A DNA stretch of 64,000 nucleotides from JACDAE01 sp963717195 (GCA_963717195.1 CAVQVR010000006.1:372001-436000), one strand, 5' to 3'. Counted from the first letter of the stretch, positions 47,147 to 56,824 are shown. Translations and numbers: made by a program. Notes: generated from the sequence alone by a model not told the origin.

Positions 47147-47548
47147 ATGATTAACGGGATAATCGCGACGGTAGTGTTCGTCCAAGACCTGGCCAGATGT
47201 ACGACATTTTATCGGGACACTTTCAAACTTCCCTATACAGGGAGCGATGCCAATTCTTCCACTTTCCTTCTGCAAGAACGGTACTTGATCCTGCTCTCGG
47301 TCTCAGGTGCCGCAGACCTGCTAGGCTCAGATCCTAATGAGTTCAAGATCGATGGAGCTCCTCGCGTAGTTCTGGCCGCTGGTGTCGAGGATGTCGACGC
47401 CGCATATAAGGCGCTCAAGGCAGAGGGAGTCACGTTCCTCAGACCCCCAACAGACCAGCCCTGGGGATTGCGCACGGCACACTTTGCCGATCCAGAAGGC
47501 AACCTATGGGAGATCAACCAATCTATAGAATCGAAGATAGAGGGGTAG
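47147..47548 (+). CDS. VOC-family (glyoxalase-like) protein
   Basis: 133 residues, a two-repeat glyoxalase fold. The first repeat opens IIATVVFVQDLARCTTFYRD with the FKLPYTGSDAN turn. The second closes with PWGLRTAHFADPEGNLWEIN, the standard DPEGNLWEI ending that holds a metal ligand. No substrate can be assigned. AAAGAGGTA precedes the ATG. Not closely related to the VOC protein at 2205. Confidence 0.85.
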   Translation: MINGIIATVVFVQDLARCTTFYRDTFKLPYTGSDANSSTFLLQERYLILLSVSGAADLLGSDPNEFKIDGAPRVVLAAGVEDVDAAYKALKAEGVTFLRPPTDQPWGLRTAHFADPEGNLWEINQSIESKIEG

Positions 47549-47700
47549 GCGAAGCCGTCCTGTGGCTATTTCGGCAAGGCTGGCAGATACTCTAAGCCTT
47601 AAAGGTCATTACATCTTATCTGAAACGAAAACCCCGGCTGAATCTTACTATATATAACCCATACGTTTATTGTAGTCGTAGAGGAGAGGATAGAATATAA

Positions 47701-48024
47701 ATGAACACTTTAAGTATCGGTCATGCCGAATTGTACATCTACCCCGAAAAGGTTGCACTGCAAGATACCATTGTCAACCCCCAGAGGATAGATATAGCCG
47801 ATCTGGCGGAACTGGTCAAGGTCTTGCAAATGATGCCCGTTGAAACCAGCTTTAGCGTGCTCCTGGTAATGAATGATTGTGTGGTAGGGAATGGTAAGTA
47901 TTTCATGACGCATGAAACTATTACCGTATTACATGAATATGGAGCCTGTGCAGGGTTTATTGCCAAACCGCTGGCTCTCGTCAAGGAAGCACAAACCCAA
48001 CAGGCGCAAAACATGAACGTATAA
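47701..48024 (+). CDS. Hypothetical protein (107 aa)
   Basis: Unrecognised. The sequence is an alpha/beta mix with strands AELYIYPEKVAL, SFSVLLVMNDCVVGN and a helical tail AKPLALVKEAQTQQ. No TM or signal. A GAGAGGA site lies 11 bases before the ATG, and an intrinsic terminator follows at 48039, so it is a well-bounded single gene. Confidence 0.65.
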   Translation: MNTLSIGHAELYIYPEKVALQDTIVNPQRIDIADLAELVKVLQMMPVETSFSVLLVMNDCVVGNGKYFMTHETITVLHEYGACAGFIAKPLALVKEAQTQQAQNMNV

Positions 48025-48031
48025 CAACGCT

Positions 48032-48412
48032 TCAGCGCGGCCCACTGCGCCCCTGCGGTGGGCCTTTTCTCTTCTGCTCATGAGAACGATTTCCACTTCT
48101 TCCATTTTTTGCATTATGCTGGGATTGCGGCTCACCTTTACCAGTCCTTGTTCCCTGCTTCTTCCCCTGCCCCAGCACAGCCTGCGCGTCGTCCGTGTGA
48201 CCATTACTCACAAGCCACACACGTGCCTGCTCATGCAAATCACGCAACGTAGCACTACCTGCAATCATCATATACATTGAAAACTCTGGATCAGCGGGTA
48301 AAGCATCAGCGTTCCATTGTTTCTCGTCTATAAGAAATTTCTGCACTTGCTGCACATCCAGTGTACGCAATACAGCGTCCAGCTTCTGGCGAAAATTCGC
48401 GTATTCGGTCAT
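48032..48412 (-). CDS. Hypothetical protein with basic glycine/arginine tail
   Basis: 126 residues. The first 75 are helical (FRQKLDAVLRTLDVQQVQKF, LRDLHEQARVWLV). The last 50 are polar and strongly positive, rich in G, K, R, N and Q (GQGKKQGTRTGKGEPQSQHN), a pattern of unstructured nucleic-acid-binding tails. The tail's end is encoded by the terminator stem of the facing gene, so the reading there is constrained by hairpin sequence. GGAG lies before the ATG. Function not recognised. Confidence 0.65.
   Translation of the reverse strand: MTEYANFRQKLDAVLRTLDVQQVQKFLIDEKQWNADALPADPEFSMYMMIAGSATLRDLHEQARVWLVSNGHTDDAQAVLGQGKKQGTRTGKGEPQSQHNAKNGRSGNRSHEQKRKGPPQGRSGPR
48039..48073 (+). terminator. 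Intrinsic terminator after the 107-aa gene
   Basis: GGCCCAC (48039-48045) pairs with GTGGGCC (48058-48064), followed by TTTTCTCTT. It lies 15 bases after the stop. On the other strand it overlaps the last codons of the facing gene. Confidence 0.7.
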
Positions 48413-48444
48413 ATTTTTTACTCCTACAAAGATCGATAAAAAAA

Positions 48445-49101
48445 TTAGTTCAATCGTGTCAGATCTTCTGGAACATCGCGTGAGAGGATCTGGCGCATAA
48501 AAGGCACCTCGCGGCGCAAAATGGTTATCTCCTCTTGTAAACGTTGACGCGTCGAGGTGAGTTCCAGAAAGTACTGCTTGCGCTCCTCCTGAATGTCCAG
48601 GAAATAGGCGATGAAATGCGACAGATCTTCTGGCACTTCTGGCAAATTCGTATCGAGATTTTTGTTGCCATCCGACGCTTCCAGCAACATTCCGAGATAT
48701 TCGTTAAATAGGCCATGCGCCTGTTGCCTGAGCGTGGAAAGCTCATGCTCCGACTCGGCAACATCCCCGAATGGCTCAACCAATCCAGAAAGATAGGGCC
48801 GCTTACGATGCTCACTGACGATGCGAAAACGCTTTGTGCCAATCGCCATAAATGTATACCGACCATCCTCCATGCGCGTTAGATTGCTTATGTCCACCAT
48901 CGTTCCCACTGGATAGGGCTTCTCATTGAGATGCTCACTCTCCGGACGTGCGAGTACGATCCCAAAAGGCCTATCTTCTCGTCGGCAATCGAGAATCATC
49001 TGGCGATAACGCATCTCAAAGATATGCAACGGCGATACAGTTCCAGGAAAAAGCACTAAATTTAACGGAAACAGGGGCAATTCAATCGCTGTTGCAGACA
49101 T
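48445..49101 (-). CDS. LON substrate-binding domain protein
   Basis: 218 residues with the N-terminal domain of Lon protease but no ATPase or peptidase: ELPLFPLNLVLFPGTVSPLH, IFEMRYRQMILDCR, FGIVL, VGTMVDISNLTRMEDGRYTF and FRIVSEHRKRPYLSG. The C-terminal 80 residues are a helical bundle (DLSHFIAYFLDIQEERKQYF). Such free-standing proteins are thought to bind unfolded polypeptides. The ATG at 49101 has AGAGGAGA at the right distance; an upstream in-frame ATG has none. Confidence 0.88.
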   Translation of the reverse strand: MSATAIELPLFPLNLVLFPGTVSPLHIFEMRYRQMILDCRREDRPFGIVLARPESEHLNEKPYPVGTMVDISNLTRMEDGRYTFMAIGTKRFRIVSEHRKRPYLSGLVEPFGDVAESEHELSTLRQQAHGLFNEYLGMLLEASDGNKNLDTNLPEVPEDLSHFIAYFLDIQEERKQYFLELTSTRQRLQEEITILRREVPFMRQILSRDVPEDLTRLN

Positions 49102-49287
49102 TAGAATTCTCCTCTTCTGGCAATATTCCGTTGCGATCAACATCAGACATGCCGCAAGTCACCATCCATTCACGTTGCATCAGTTATCCCTCGCAAGTAC
49201 TATTGCAATTTCAATATCCCTCTATTATAAAATAACGAAAATAGAGCAATTCTACAAGTGGGAAGTTCACAGTCAGGAGTCACAACT

Positions 49288-49899
49288 ATGCCGATCAAGG
49301 CCGTCATCTTCGATCTCTTCGACGTTCTTTTCCTTGCCGAAGACTTCACCCAACGTCATGCCTATGAAAAACATATGGGATTAGCAGAGAATGGACTTCA
49401 ACAAATTATGTTGAGCACGCCTCAATTTAAAGAAGCCGTAACAGGACGTATATCTGCATCTGAGTTATGGCAGGATGTCGCACGCAGGATTGGCGACGAC
49501 TCTCAAAACTGGCAGGATATCGCGAACATCTTTTTCTCAGCCAATCGCCTCAATACCGAACTGATTGCATTGATCCGTACATTACGACCATACTACAAAA
49601 TAGCCATTCTCAGCAACGCTCCCTATGATGTGCGCAGGCTGATAACACAGCGCTTCCATCTGGACCGTGAAGTTGACACCATTATTATCTCAGCCGAAGA
49701 GAAAATGAGAAAGCCACAACCAGAATTCTTCCAGCTTGCCGCTCAGCGCCTGAATGTACACCCTCAAGAAGCGCTCTTTATTGACGACGATAGCCGCTTC
49801 ATTGAAGGTGCTCTGGCAATTGGCATGCTAGCCATCCAATTTAAAAACAGTCAGCAGGCAATTACAAAGATACAGAAGTGTATCGACGTTTACAGATGA
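49288..49899 (+). CDS. HAD-superfamily hydrolase
   Basis: 203 residues with HAD motif I FDLFDVLFL (the second aspartate reads D-L-F-D-V), motif II ILSNAPYD, motif III lysine in EEKMRKPQPEFFQL and motif IV LFIDDDSRFIEGA. The helical cap fits subfamily IA. The substrate is probably a small phosphorylated metabolite. The ATG at 49288 follows CAGGAG; the longer frame begins in the leader. Reads alone, no operon. Confidence 0.88.
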   Translation: MPIKAVIFDLFDVLFLAEDFTQRHAYEKHMGLAENGLQQIMLSTPQFKEAVTGRISASELWQDVARRIGDDSQNWQDIANIFFSANRLNTELIALIRTLRPYYKIAILSNAPYDVRRLITQRFHLDREVDTIIISAEEKMRKPQPEFFQLAAQRLNVHPQEALFIDDDSRFIEGALAIGMLAIQFKNSQQAITKIQKCIDVYR

Positions 49900-49931
49900 T
49901 CAATCCATGAGATGCTTTTTGTATCCCAAAT

Positions 49932-50045
49932 GTAGGGGCACCATTTATAAGCCCATGCACGTTAATAGTATAAGAGCACCATTTATAAGCCCATGCACGT
50001 TAATAGTATAAGAGCGCCATTTATAATCCCGTGCCCCTACACTAT
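49932..50045. repeat. Tandem array with 38-bp period
   Basis: Three units begin at 49938, 49976 and 50014 (GCACCATTTATAAGCCC and GCGCCATTTATAATCCC), spaced exactly 38 bases, bounded by TAGGGG and CCCCTA. It is the TAGGGG/TTTA family amplified in tandem and ends at the stop of the next, minus-strand gene. Confidence 0.85.
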
Positions 50046-50052
50046 TGGAGTA

Positions 50053-51026
50053 TTATTTCGCGCCCGGCGTCACCTTCCAGGTGCCTGCCCCGCCAGAACT
50101 GGCCTTATAGGTGCCATTCAAGGAGCCATCAACATTAACAGTTCCGCTAAAGGCAACAGGCCCTCCATTACTATCAGCGCCAGTAAATTGAATACTATTA
50201 TCAGTACCAACCGTCCCAGTTACCGAAATCGATGTATCGAACATGCCGGTAAAATTCTGCTGGTTCTGCGTGATAATCACTAGCGTCATAGTGCCACTTT
50301 TCCCAGTTGCCGTATTGTTGAAGTTCCCGCTGTAATTCGCGAACAGCAAAGGATATATCACAGGCGAGGTCGCCGGCGATGCTTTCCATGTCCCCTTCTG
50401 CCCATCATTTATACTGTATGTCCCACTCATCGATCCTTGCTTATCTACCACACCAACAAATGTCGAAGTGGGACTTCCGCCAGAGTCGCTGCTGGTAATC
50501 GCAAACCGAATCGCGCCAGTACGGCTGACAGTACCATTAAATGTGCCAACACCGAGCAGAGGTAGCCCAAACTGAATCGAACCATTGATCTTGCTCCCAT
50601 CCTGCGTAACTGCGGTCATCGCCATATCCGCATCCTCATTGTACGTTATGTTATGTGCCAGGCCGCTGTATGCATTTGCCAGCGAAGGATAGGGCACAGG
50701 CGTCGGCGTAGGAGACGGGACGGATCCAGTTACGTTGCGAATGACAAACACGCTCACAATGCTGGCAGCCGCGATAAGCAATATCACCACAGTGATGATT
50801 ACGACCCGGAGCGTTTTTTGGGTTGACCTCGGGGATCAACGGGTGGTGAGGGCATATACGGATTCATAGGCAATGTCGGCGCATATTGATCAATTGATTG
50901 ATATGGTGGGGGTGTACTTACAGGCTGATACGGGGGTGGAGGCGGAGGCGGCGGCACAGATGGACCTCCTGGTTGATAGGGCCCATAAGGAGTTTGCTGC
51001 CCAGGCTCAAAAGGATAATTATTCAC
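50053..51026 (-). pseudogene. Proline-rich, single-TM protein with two beta-repeats, frameshifted
   Basis: The first frame (51026 to 50799) is a proline/glutamine/tyrosine-rich cytoplasmic part (GGPSVPPPPPPPPYQP) ending RGQPKKRSGS-stop. With one more A in the six-A run near 50814-50819 it would read QPKKTLRVVIITVVILLIAA, joining the second frame (to 50053), a TM and an extracellular region. That region has two related repeats of about 95 residues, each ending GTYxxxxGxxGTWK, with asparagine, serine and glycine in excess. Function unknown; a surface or envelope protein is likely. Confidence 0.65.
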
Positions 51027-51222
51027 GAAGTACCTCTCTTTAACTATAAATTTAATAAAGATCTAAAAAGGCGTACGACTCCGCTCTTATCGATTTCCTT
51101 TCTCGCTCTGAAGATGTATAATAGAAGATTTAACATTCGCCATATACAATATGTTATATATGACGAACATGCTCTCAAGTCCAGTATAATTAGTATACAT
51201 TATTTGCATCTCTACCACAATA

Positions 51223-51294
51223 GTAAGAGTGTCACCTTGCGTGCGCCCGTTTCCCGATGACCAATGTTCCTGGTACGCAGGCGCACGCACAATG
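51223..51294. repeat. Palindromic element (GTCACCTTGCGTGCGCCC type), degenerate
   Basis: Left half AGAGTGTCACCTTGCGTGCG, right half CCTGGTACGCAGGCGCACGC. The halves pair imperfectly. The right half matches the copy at 30464. Confidence 0.6.
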
Positions 51295-51316
51295 TTTAGG
51301 TAAGAATATGAACAAA

Positions 51317-51343
51317 GACGCCCCACAAACCTCGTGGGGCGTC
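51317..51343 (-). terminator. Hairpin after the MBL-fold gene
   Basis: GACGCCCCAC (51317-51326) and GTGGGGCGTC (51334-51343) pair perfectly. On the minus strand TTTGTTCATATTC follows. It lies 26 bases after the MBL gene stop. Confidence 0.55.
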
Positions 51344-51368
51344 TCAAGATAGCATTATACGCTGTCCC

Positions 51369-52304
51369 TTACAATCGCTCCGGATGTTTCTTCCTCCAAT
51401 AACGCATATATCCCTGCACCGTCATTGCATAATTCGTCGCGATCTCATAACGTGCTATCACCTGAGCATCGCTGGTTGCACGTTGTAGTTCCGGCTGAGT
51501 TTGCTTGATAAGCATTTCAGTAATCTCTGCCTCGTTTTTACCATCGCGCATAGCTACCAGCACAAAATCGCCCCAGGAATAGAGCTTTTCGCGTAGACGT
51601 TCGAGGTGCGACGTTACATTTTTCGTGGGTCCGAAGTGCGCTATATACAACACGTCCGGGCGCAGCTTTTTGATCTTATCGATACTGGCCGACCATGCTT
51701 CTATATCCAGGTCAGGTGGTGGCGTGGGTGGTCGCACATAATCGATACCTTGCAAGCGCACGCCCGCTACATCTCCCGCAAAGAGCTCGCCTGAATGCAC
51801 ATCAAAGAAGACCACATGATGAACAGCATGCCCAGGCGTATAATGGACCTCCAGACGCCGCCCAACCATATTCAGGACATCGCCATCCTCAATCACCTTC
51901 AGACGCTCCTGGGGTACGGGTTCTATCGCGCCCCACAGCTCCTGCATACGCTCGCCATAGATACGTTCCGCGCTTGCTATAACCTTCGACGTATCGATAA
52001 GATGTGGCGCTCCCTTGCTATGTACATACACCGTCGCCTTTGGCATATGACGTAACAGGGAACCAGTCATACCAGCATGATCCAGGTGAATATGGGTCAG
52101 GACTATATGTGTCACATCATCTGGATTCAGGCCAGACTCGTGAATTGCTGCCAGTTGTGCTTCAAGCATACTGCCGGGACCGGGATCGATGAGCGCAACC
52201 TCATCTCCTCCATTCAGTAGATAAGATCCGACGATGCCGGGTTCGCCCAGAAAAGGCAAGGAGATCTGCCATACTCCTGAGCGTATTTGTGTTGCCGCTA
52301 CCAA
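51369..52304 (-). CDS. Metallo-beta-lactamase-fold hydrolase
   Basis: 311 residues. The zinc site is complete: HIHLDHAG (H-x-H-x-D-H), HYTPGHAVHHVV with a later histidine, FAGDVAGVR with the bridging aspartate, and the last ligand in YIAHFGPTKN. A helical C-terminal domain follows (LREKLYSWGDFVLV). It belongs with the glyoxalase II-like and quorum-quenching families; the substrate is open. The start is a TTG at 52304, preceded by AAAAAGGAGC. It lies 17 bases after the P5C dehydrogenase, so both are one operon. An upstream ATG would lie inside that gene. Confidence 0.85.
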   Translation of the reverse strand: MVAATQIRSGVWQISLPFLGEPGIVGSYLLNGGDEVALIDPGPGSMLEAQLAAIHESGLNPDDVTHIVLTHIHLDHAGMTGSLLRHMPKATVYVHSKGAPHLIDTSKVIASAERIYGERMQELWGAIEPVPQERLKVIEDGDVLNMVGRRLEVHYTPGHAVHHVVFFDVHSGELFAGDVAGVRLQGIDYVRPPTPPPDLDIEAWSASIDKIKKLRPDVLYIAHFGPTKNVTSHLERLREKLYSWGDFVLVAMRDGKNEAEITEMLIKQTQPELQRATSDAQVIARYEIATNYAMTVQGYMRYWRKKHPERL

Positions 52305-52320
52305 AATCTGCTCCTTTTTC

Positions 52321-53898
52321 TTATTTCTTTGCCGAAATGGCCTTTGCCTGCGTGAACAGGAGCAGGTAATCTCTACCACCCGCCTTTGAATCTGTCCCGG
52401 ACATGTTGAAGCCACCGAAAGGATGAACGCCTACAAGAGCGCCTGTACTCTTGCGATTGAAGTACAAATTGCCAACGTGATACTCTTCTTTAGCCCGTTC
52501 AATGCGCTCCGCATTCCGTGAGTAGAGCGAGCCGGTCAAACCATATTCGGTATCATTGGCTATATGCAGTGCATCATCAAAATCTCTGGCCTTGATGACC
52601 GCCAGCACAGGACCAAAGACCTCTTCCTGTGCGATCCGTGCGTGCGGATCCACATCGGCAATAATGGTAGGCTCGATGAAGTAGCCAGGACCAGAGTGGC
52701 CGCCCCCAAGCACGAGACGCCCCTCACCCTTGCCAATCTCGATATATTCAAGAATCTTCTTCAGCGCATTCTCGTCGATGACCGGGCCCATATAGGTCTC
52801 AGGCTTCGTCACATCGCCCAGTGTTAGCTTTTTCGCTCGCTCGACCACTTTCTGTAAAACCGTGTCGTAAACCTGCCCAACAATAATAGCACGGGAGCCA
52901 GCGGAACATTTCTGGCCCTGGAAGCCAAACGCGGATGCAACAATGGCCTCAGCAGCAGCATCCAGGTCGGCGGTTTCATCCACCACCACTGCATCTTTGC
53001 CGCCCATCTCCAGGATAGAGCGTTTCAGCCAGCGCTGTCCCGGCTGATGCTTCGATGCTCGCTCGTAGATACGTAAACCCACGTCGCGCGATCCCGTAAA
53101 GGCAATAAAACGCAGTTGTGGATTATCCACCAGCGCATCGCCGACTACGGCACCCGATCCCGGCAGAAAATTGACGACGCCCGCTGGCAATCCAACGGCT
53201 TCCAGGATGCGCATAAATTCTGCTGCAATGGCCGCCGCTGTACTTGCCGGTTTGAGAATAACGGTGTTGCCCGCCACAAATGCCGCGCTGGTCATACCAA
53301 TCATAATAGCGCAAGGAAAGTTCCACGGCGGAATAACCGCGCCAACGCCCAATGGAATATAGAACAGCTTATTCTCTTCGCTCGCGATACGCGTCATTGG
53401 TTGCTCATCGGCCAGCCGCAGCATCTCACGAGCGTAAAATTCGAGGAAGTCTATGGCTTCAGCGGTATCAGCATCGGCCTCGATCCAGCTCTTACCAACC
53501 TCATAAATCATCCAGGCGTTCATAATGAAACGGCGCTGACGCAACAGATCAGCAGCCTTGAAGAGATATCCTGCCCGCTCTTCTGCCGGAACGCGCTTCC
53601 ATGTCTCGAACGTGGCATTTGCGGCCTGTACTGCCTCATTGGCTTGCTCAACGCTGGCGCGTGCAAAATAGCCCACCGCCTGGCCCGGTTGCGAAGGATT
53701 AATGGAGGCAAACGTATCTTCATTCGCGATCTTCTTGCCGCCGATAATCAATGGATAGGTACGCCCAAACTCGCTTCTGACCTGTTCTAATGCCTCGGCC
53801 TGAGCTCGCCTGTTTTCTTCTTTTGTGAAATCAACGACAGCTTCGTTTATAAAGGGCGTTTGTGCACGCGATACAACACTTTCAAAAACTTTTGCCAT
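52321..53898 (-). CDS. L-glutamate gamma-semialdehyde (P5C) dehydrogenase
   Basis: Oxidises glutamate semialdehyde from proline or arginine to glutamate using NAD+. 525 residues with the ALDH set: the N-terminal FINEAVVDFTKEENRRAQAE, typical of RocA/PruA, PPWNFPCAIMIGMTSAAFVA, GSRDVGLRIY, the general base glutamate in LEMGGKDAVVV, the cysteine in FQGQKCSAGSRAI and ARIAQEEVFGPVLAVI. The ATG at 53898 follows AAGGAGC; an earlier ATG lies in the leader. It is followed by the MBL hydrolase on the same transcript. No proline dehydrogenase gene is beside it. Confidence 0.93.
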   Translation of the reverse strand: MAKVFESVVSRAQTPFINEAVVDFTKEENRRAQAEALEQVRSEFGRTYPLIIGGKKIANEDTFASINPSQPGQAVGYFARASVEQANEAVQAANATFETWKRVPAEERAGYLFKAADLLRQRRFIMNAWMIYEVGKSWIEADADTAEAIDFLEFYAREMLRLADEQPMTRIASEENKLFYIPLGVGAVIPPWNFPCAIMIGMTSAAFVAGNTVILKPASTAAAIAAEFMRILEAVGLPAGVVNFLPGSGAVVGDALVDNPQLRFIAFTGSRDVGLRIYERASKHQPGQRWLKRSILEMGGKDAVVVDETADLDAAAEAIVASAFGFQGQKCSAGSRAIIVGQVYDTVLQKVVERAKKLTLGDVTKPETYMGPVIDENALKKILEYIEIGKGEGRLVLGGGHSGPGYFIEPTIIADVDPHARIAQEEVFGPVLAVIKARDFDDALHIANDTEYGLTGSLYSRNAERIERAKEEYHVGNLYFNRKSTGALVGVHPFGGFNMSGTDSKAGGRDYLLLFTQAKAISAKK

Positions 53899-54012
53899 GA
53901 AATTTGCTCCTTGTTCAAACACTTCATTGTGTGGAAAAAGAGGTCCCGTCCCTCTTGAAGACATGTTGGAGTCTTTATTATACTTGCCTCTTATTGTATC
54001 ACGTTTCTGATC

Positions 54013-55005
54013 TCAACCTTGCTGCGCAAGCACCGCCCGTATCTCTTTCTCCAGAGCCTGCTGAGCAGGATTTTGCACATGCCCATTACTGCCCAGAACG
54101 TATTTGAGTGCAAGGGTATAAGCAGCATTCAGAGCATTTTCCCGCGTTACTTCAACATCTGGCCGCACCCCAACACCCTCCCAGTTCGTTTCCGTCACGG
54201 GATTGGTGATACGCCCCACCGGTATCCAACTGGCAAAATGAGCTGCAAGATGGAAACGCTCAAGGGGATTGGCCTCGCCAGCAGTGATTTCGCCAATGAT
54301 CGTTGCGCGTTTCTCGCTCTGCAAATCGTAGGCAAATGCTTCGGCAATTGAGGAGGTCGCCCGGCTCGTCAGAATATAGACAGGCTTGTTCGCATAACGA
54401 TGACCGGGAATATAAGGGAGCGTCCAGTATTGTTGCATACTGTTACTACTACGCCAATAGATGTCATTCAGGTGGATCGGATCGGGAAGGAAAAAGTAGC
54501 TGGCAAAGAATTTGACCATTGATAGATCGCCACCACCCGCTACACGGAGATCAATAATCAGTGCATTGGTATGAGCAATAAAATACATGGTGGTAATTGC
54601 CGCACGGAAGGCGACAGTAGGAGAAAAAAAGGTATCGATACAGAGATAGCCAATGTTTCCAGCCAACCGCTCTACTTTCTCAAACCCATAGTTGAATATC
54701 GCTCCCATATCTCTTCCACCTGCGGAGAAAGTCGTATTCTCATCAGCATCTGCTTCCTGACGCTCATAAAAGACAATAAGGTGTGGATCTTTGCTGACCT
54801 CTCGCATATGAGCGGTCAGCACTTCCGCAAACTGTTCTCCCTCACCCATCGCGTCGTATTCGCCGCGACTTTGCCTCTGATGCAACATCAGTGCGACCTC
54901 TTCTGCAACATCAGGGAAGATATAATGGGTATGAAGCTTATTGATAATCGTATCGATCACCTCAGAACGAGCAGCACTGCTCAGCCGCTGGTTATCGTTA
55001 TCCAT
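54013..55005 (-). CDS. S41 (C-terminal processing-type) peptidase
   Basis: 330 residues. The N-terminal part VIDTIINKLHTHYIFPDVAE is the helical prelude of S41 proteins of the IRBP/tricorn-like class, with no PDZ. The core has GYLCIDTFFSPTVAFRAAIT, ALIIDLRVAGGGDLSMVKFF (the strand with the oxyanion glycine) and the nucleophile serine in ILTSRATSSIAEAFAYDLQS; a later glutamate in IIGEITAGEANP can complete the site. No signal peptide, so it probably acts in the cytoplasm. ATG 55005 has GGAGGAAAG upstream. Confidence 0.85.
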   Translation of the reverse strand: MDNDNQRLSSAARSEVIDTIINKLHTHYIFPDVAEEVALMLHQRQSRGEYDAMGEGEQFAEVLTAHMREVSKDPHLIVFYERQEADADENTTFSAGGRDMGAIFNYGFEKVERLAGNIGYLCIDTFFSPTVAFRAAITTMYFIAHTNALIIDLRVAGGGDLSMVKFFASYFFLPDPIHLNDIYWRSSNSMQQYWTLPYIPGHRYANKPVYILTSRATSSIAEAFAYDLQSEKRATIIGEITAGEANPLERFHLAAHFASWIPVGRITNPVTETNWEGVGVRPDVEVTRENALNAAYTLALKYVLGSNGHVQNPAQQALEKEIRAVLAQQG

Positions 55006-55410
55006 TTCTTTCCTCCATGGATAATAACAGAAAGAACTAGAGCTTACCATAAAAATGTCTAAGATGCGCCTCAGAACATACTCTCCCTGTACGTCGCACT
55101 TCAGCAAATTCCTTCCTGCTTATTCTACTCTGTACATCAAAAGACATGGTATCCATAAAAATACCATGTTCAAGGAGGAGGATATGGTCACTCTGTCCTA
55201 TAAAGCATAGGAGAAGGAACCTTGCATTCATAACTTTCTATTTATCATCTTTGTATACTGGTATCAGGTAGGATAATGAAAGTAGAATCACTCACGTATT
55301 CTCAATTGTCTTTGCACATATAGGACACATGAAAGGTAAGAATGTATAAATTCTACAATTGTTACTGATTTTCCGTAGTGCTTCAGACAATAAGAAAGAA
55401 CGTTAGTTAT

Positions 55411-56706
55411 ATGACTGATTATTCACAACAACAACAAGAGCTCCTTCAGAGTGAACGCAACTTTCGCCTATTAGCGGATACGATGCCTCAAATCGTCTGG
55501 ACAGCTCGTCCCGATGGCTGGCTCGATTACTATAATCAAAAATGGTTTGAATATACAGGGATGACATTCACTCAGACGCAGGGCTGGGGCTGGGCCTCCG
55601 TATTACACCCGGACGACTTGCAGCAATGCCTTGAAGCATGGATGAATGCGGTGAAAACTGGCGAGAACTACGAGATTGAGTATCGCCTTAAACGAACTTC
55701 TGATAACACCTATTGCTGGCATCTGAGCCGCGCTCTACCAGTAAAAGACGCTCACGGGAACGTCATTAAATGGTTTGGTACTAGCACAGACATTCAGAAT
55801 TGTAAGTTCACCGAACAAAAACTCGCTTTCTTGCTCTCACGGGAACAGCAGGCGAAACGGGATGCAGAGCAAGCCGGTATGACCCTTTTGCAATTAAATC
55901 AGGCGCAGCGCAATTTTATTTCCGTCATCAGCCACGAATTCAGAGCAACGCTGACGAGCATTCAAGGATTTAGCGCCCTTCTACGCGATGAAGACTTTGA
56001 TACCTCAGAAATTAAAGAGTACGCAAACGATATTCACACCGATGCCCTTCGCCTTCATCGCATGATTGACAACTTGCTTGACCTGGAAAAGATACAATCA
56101 GGCAAAATGGAGTTATTGCCAGAAACCGTCGATCTCAACGCTCTTCTAGAGGAAGCCGTTGAACGCACACGTCGGACTTCATTATGGCATACCTTCTCTT
56201 TCCAGGGAGATGATCGTCTCCCCACTATACAGGCAGATCGTGATAAACTCATGCAAGTCATGACAAACCTGCTCTCTAACGCGGTCAAGTATTCACCTCA
56301 TGGAGGAGACATCCTGGTACGTTCCACATTGGAAGGCTCAGATGTACATATCTCTGTGCAAGATGAGGGTATGGGCATTCATCCAGACCTGCTCGACCAG
56401 GTGTTTATTCCCTATAGTCGTATTCATTCAGCAACCACCCAGTATATTCAGGGAACCGGGCTGGGACTCCCCATTGTGCGCCAGATCGTTGAAATGCATG
56501 CAGGCAAGGTCTGGGTGGAAAGTGAACTGGATCATGGCTCTTGTTTCCATTTCACTCTTCCACTTCATCTGCAACTTGCTCCCCCAATTGATAATGAAAC
56601 AGGCGACACAACACCAGCAAGTAGCACGGCAGCAACTCCCGTCCAACAACCGGCCTTGAGCAATGCTATTCCTGACAATACCGCCGCGTATACGCTTCCT
56701 TCGTAA
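55411..56706 (+). CDS. PAS-domain sensor histidine kinase
   Basis: 431 residues from ATG 55411. A PAS/PAC domain (about residues 12-140: FRLLADTMPQIVWTARPDGW, GWASVLHPDDLQQCLEAW) with no TM means a soluble sensor. A short coiled segment leads to HisKA with the phosphorylated histidine in FISVISHEFRATLTSIQGFS. The ATPase domain has N-box MTNLLSNAVKYSP, G1 VQDEGMGIHPDL and G2 GTGLGLPIVRQIVEMHAG. It would autophosphorylate and pass phosphate to an unlinked regulator; the OmpR-type gene at 59704 is a candidate. A longer frame from a GTG at 55378 is possible. About 370 bases without a gene precede it. Confidence 0.9.
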   Translation: MTDYSQQQQELLQSERNFRLLADTMPQIVWTARPDGWLDYYNQKWFEYTGMTFTQTQGWGWASVLHPDDLQQCLEAWMNAVKTGENYEIEYRLKRTSDNTYCWHLSRALPVKDAHGNVIKWFGTSTDIQNCKFTEQKLAFLLSREQQAKRDAEQAGMTLLQLNQAQRNFISVISHEFRATLTSIQGFSALLRDEDFDTSEIKEYANDIHTDALRLHRMIDNLLDLEKIQSGKMELLPETVDLNALLEEAVERTRRTSLWHTFSFQGDDRLPTIQADRDKLMQVMTNLLSNAVKYSPHGGDILVRSTLEGSDVHISVQDEGMGIHPDLLDQVFIPYSRIHSATTQYIQGTGLGLPIVRQIVEMHAGKVWVESELDHGSCFHFTLPLHLQLAPPIDNETGDTTPASSTAATPVQQPALSNAIPDNTAAYTLPS

Positions 56707-56824
56707 GCTCAATTGGGAAATTCACCCACCCCTTTTAGGCGAGGTCGCGCTCATGGAGGGGCCGTGTTGACCAACATAGTATACTAAATGCCATAATCAA
56801 CATTATCACGACCCGAGGAGCATT

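Noticed and set aside
49932..50045. Possible CRISPR array (38-base periodicity)
   Set aside because: The whole 38-base unit is repeated; there are no unique spacers and no cas genes nearby.
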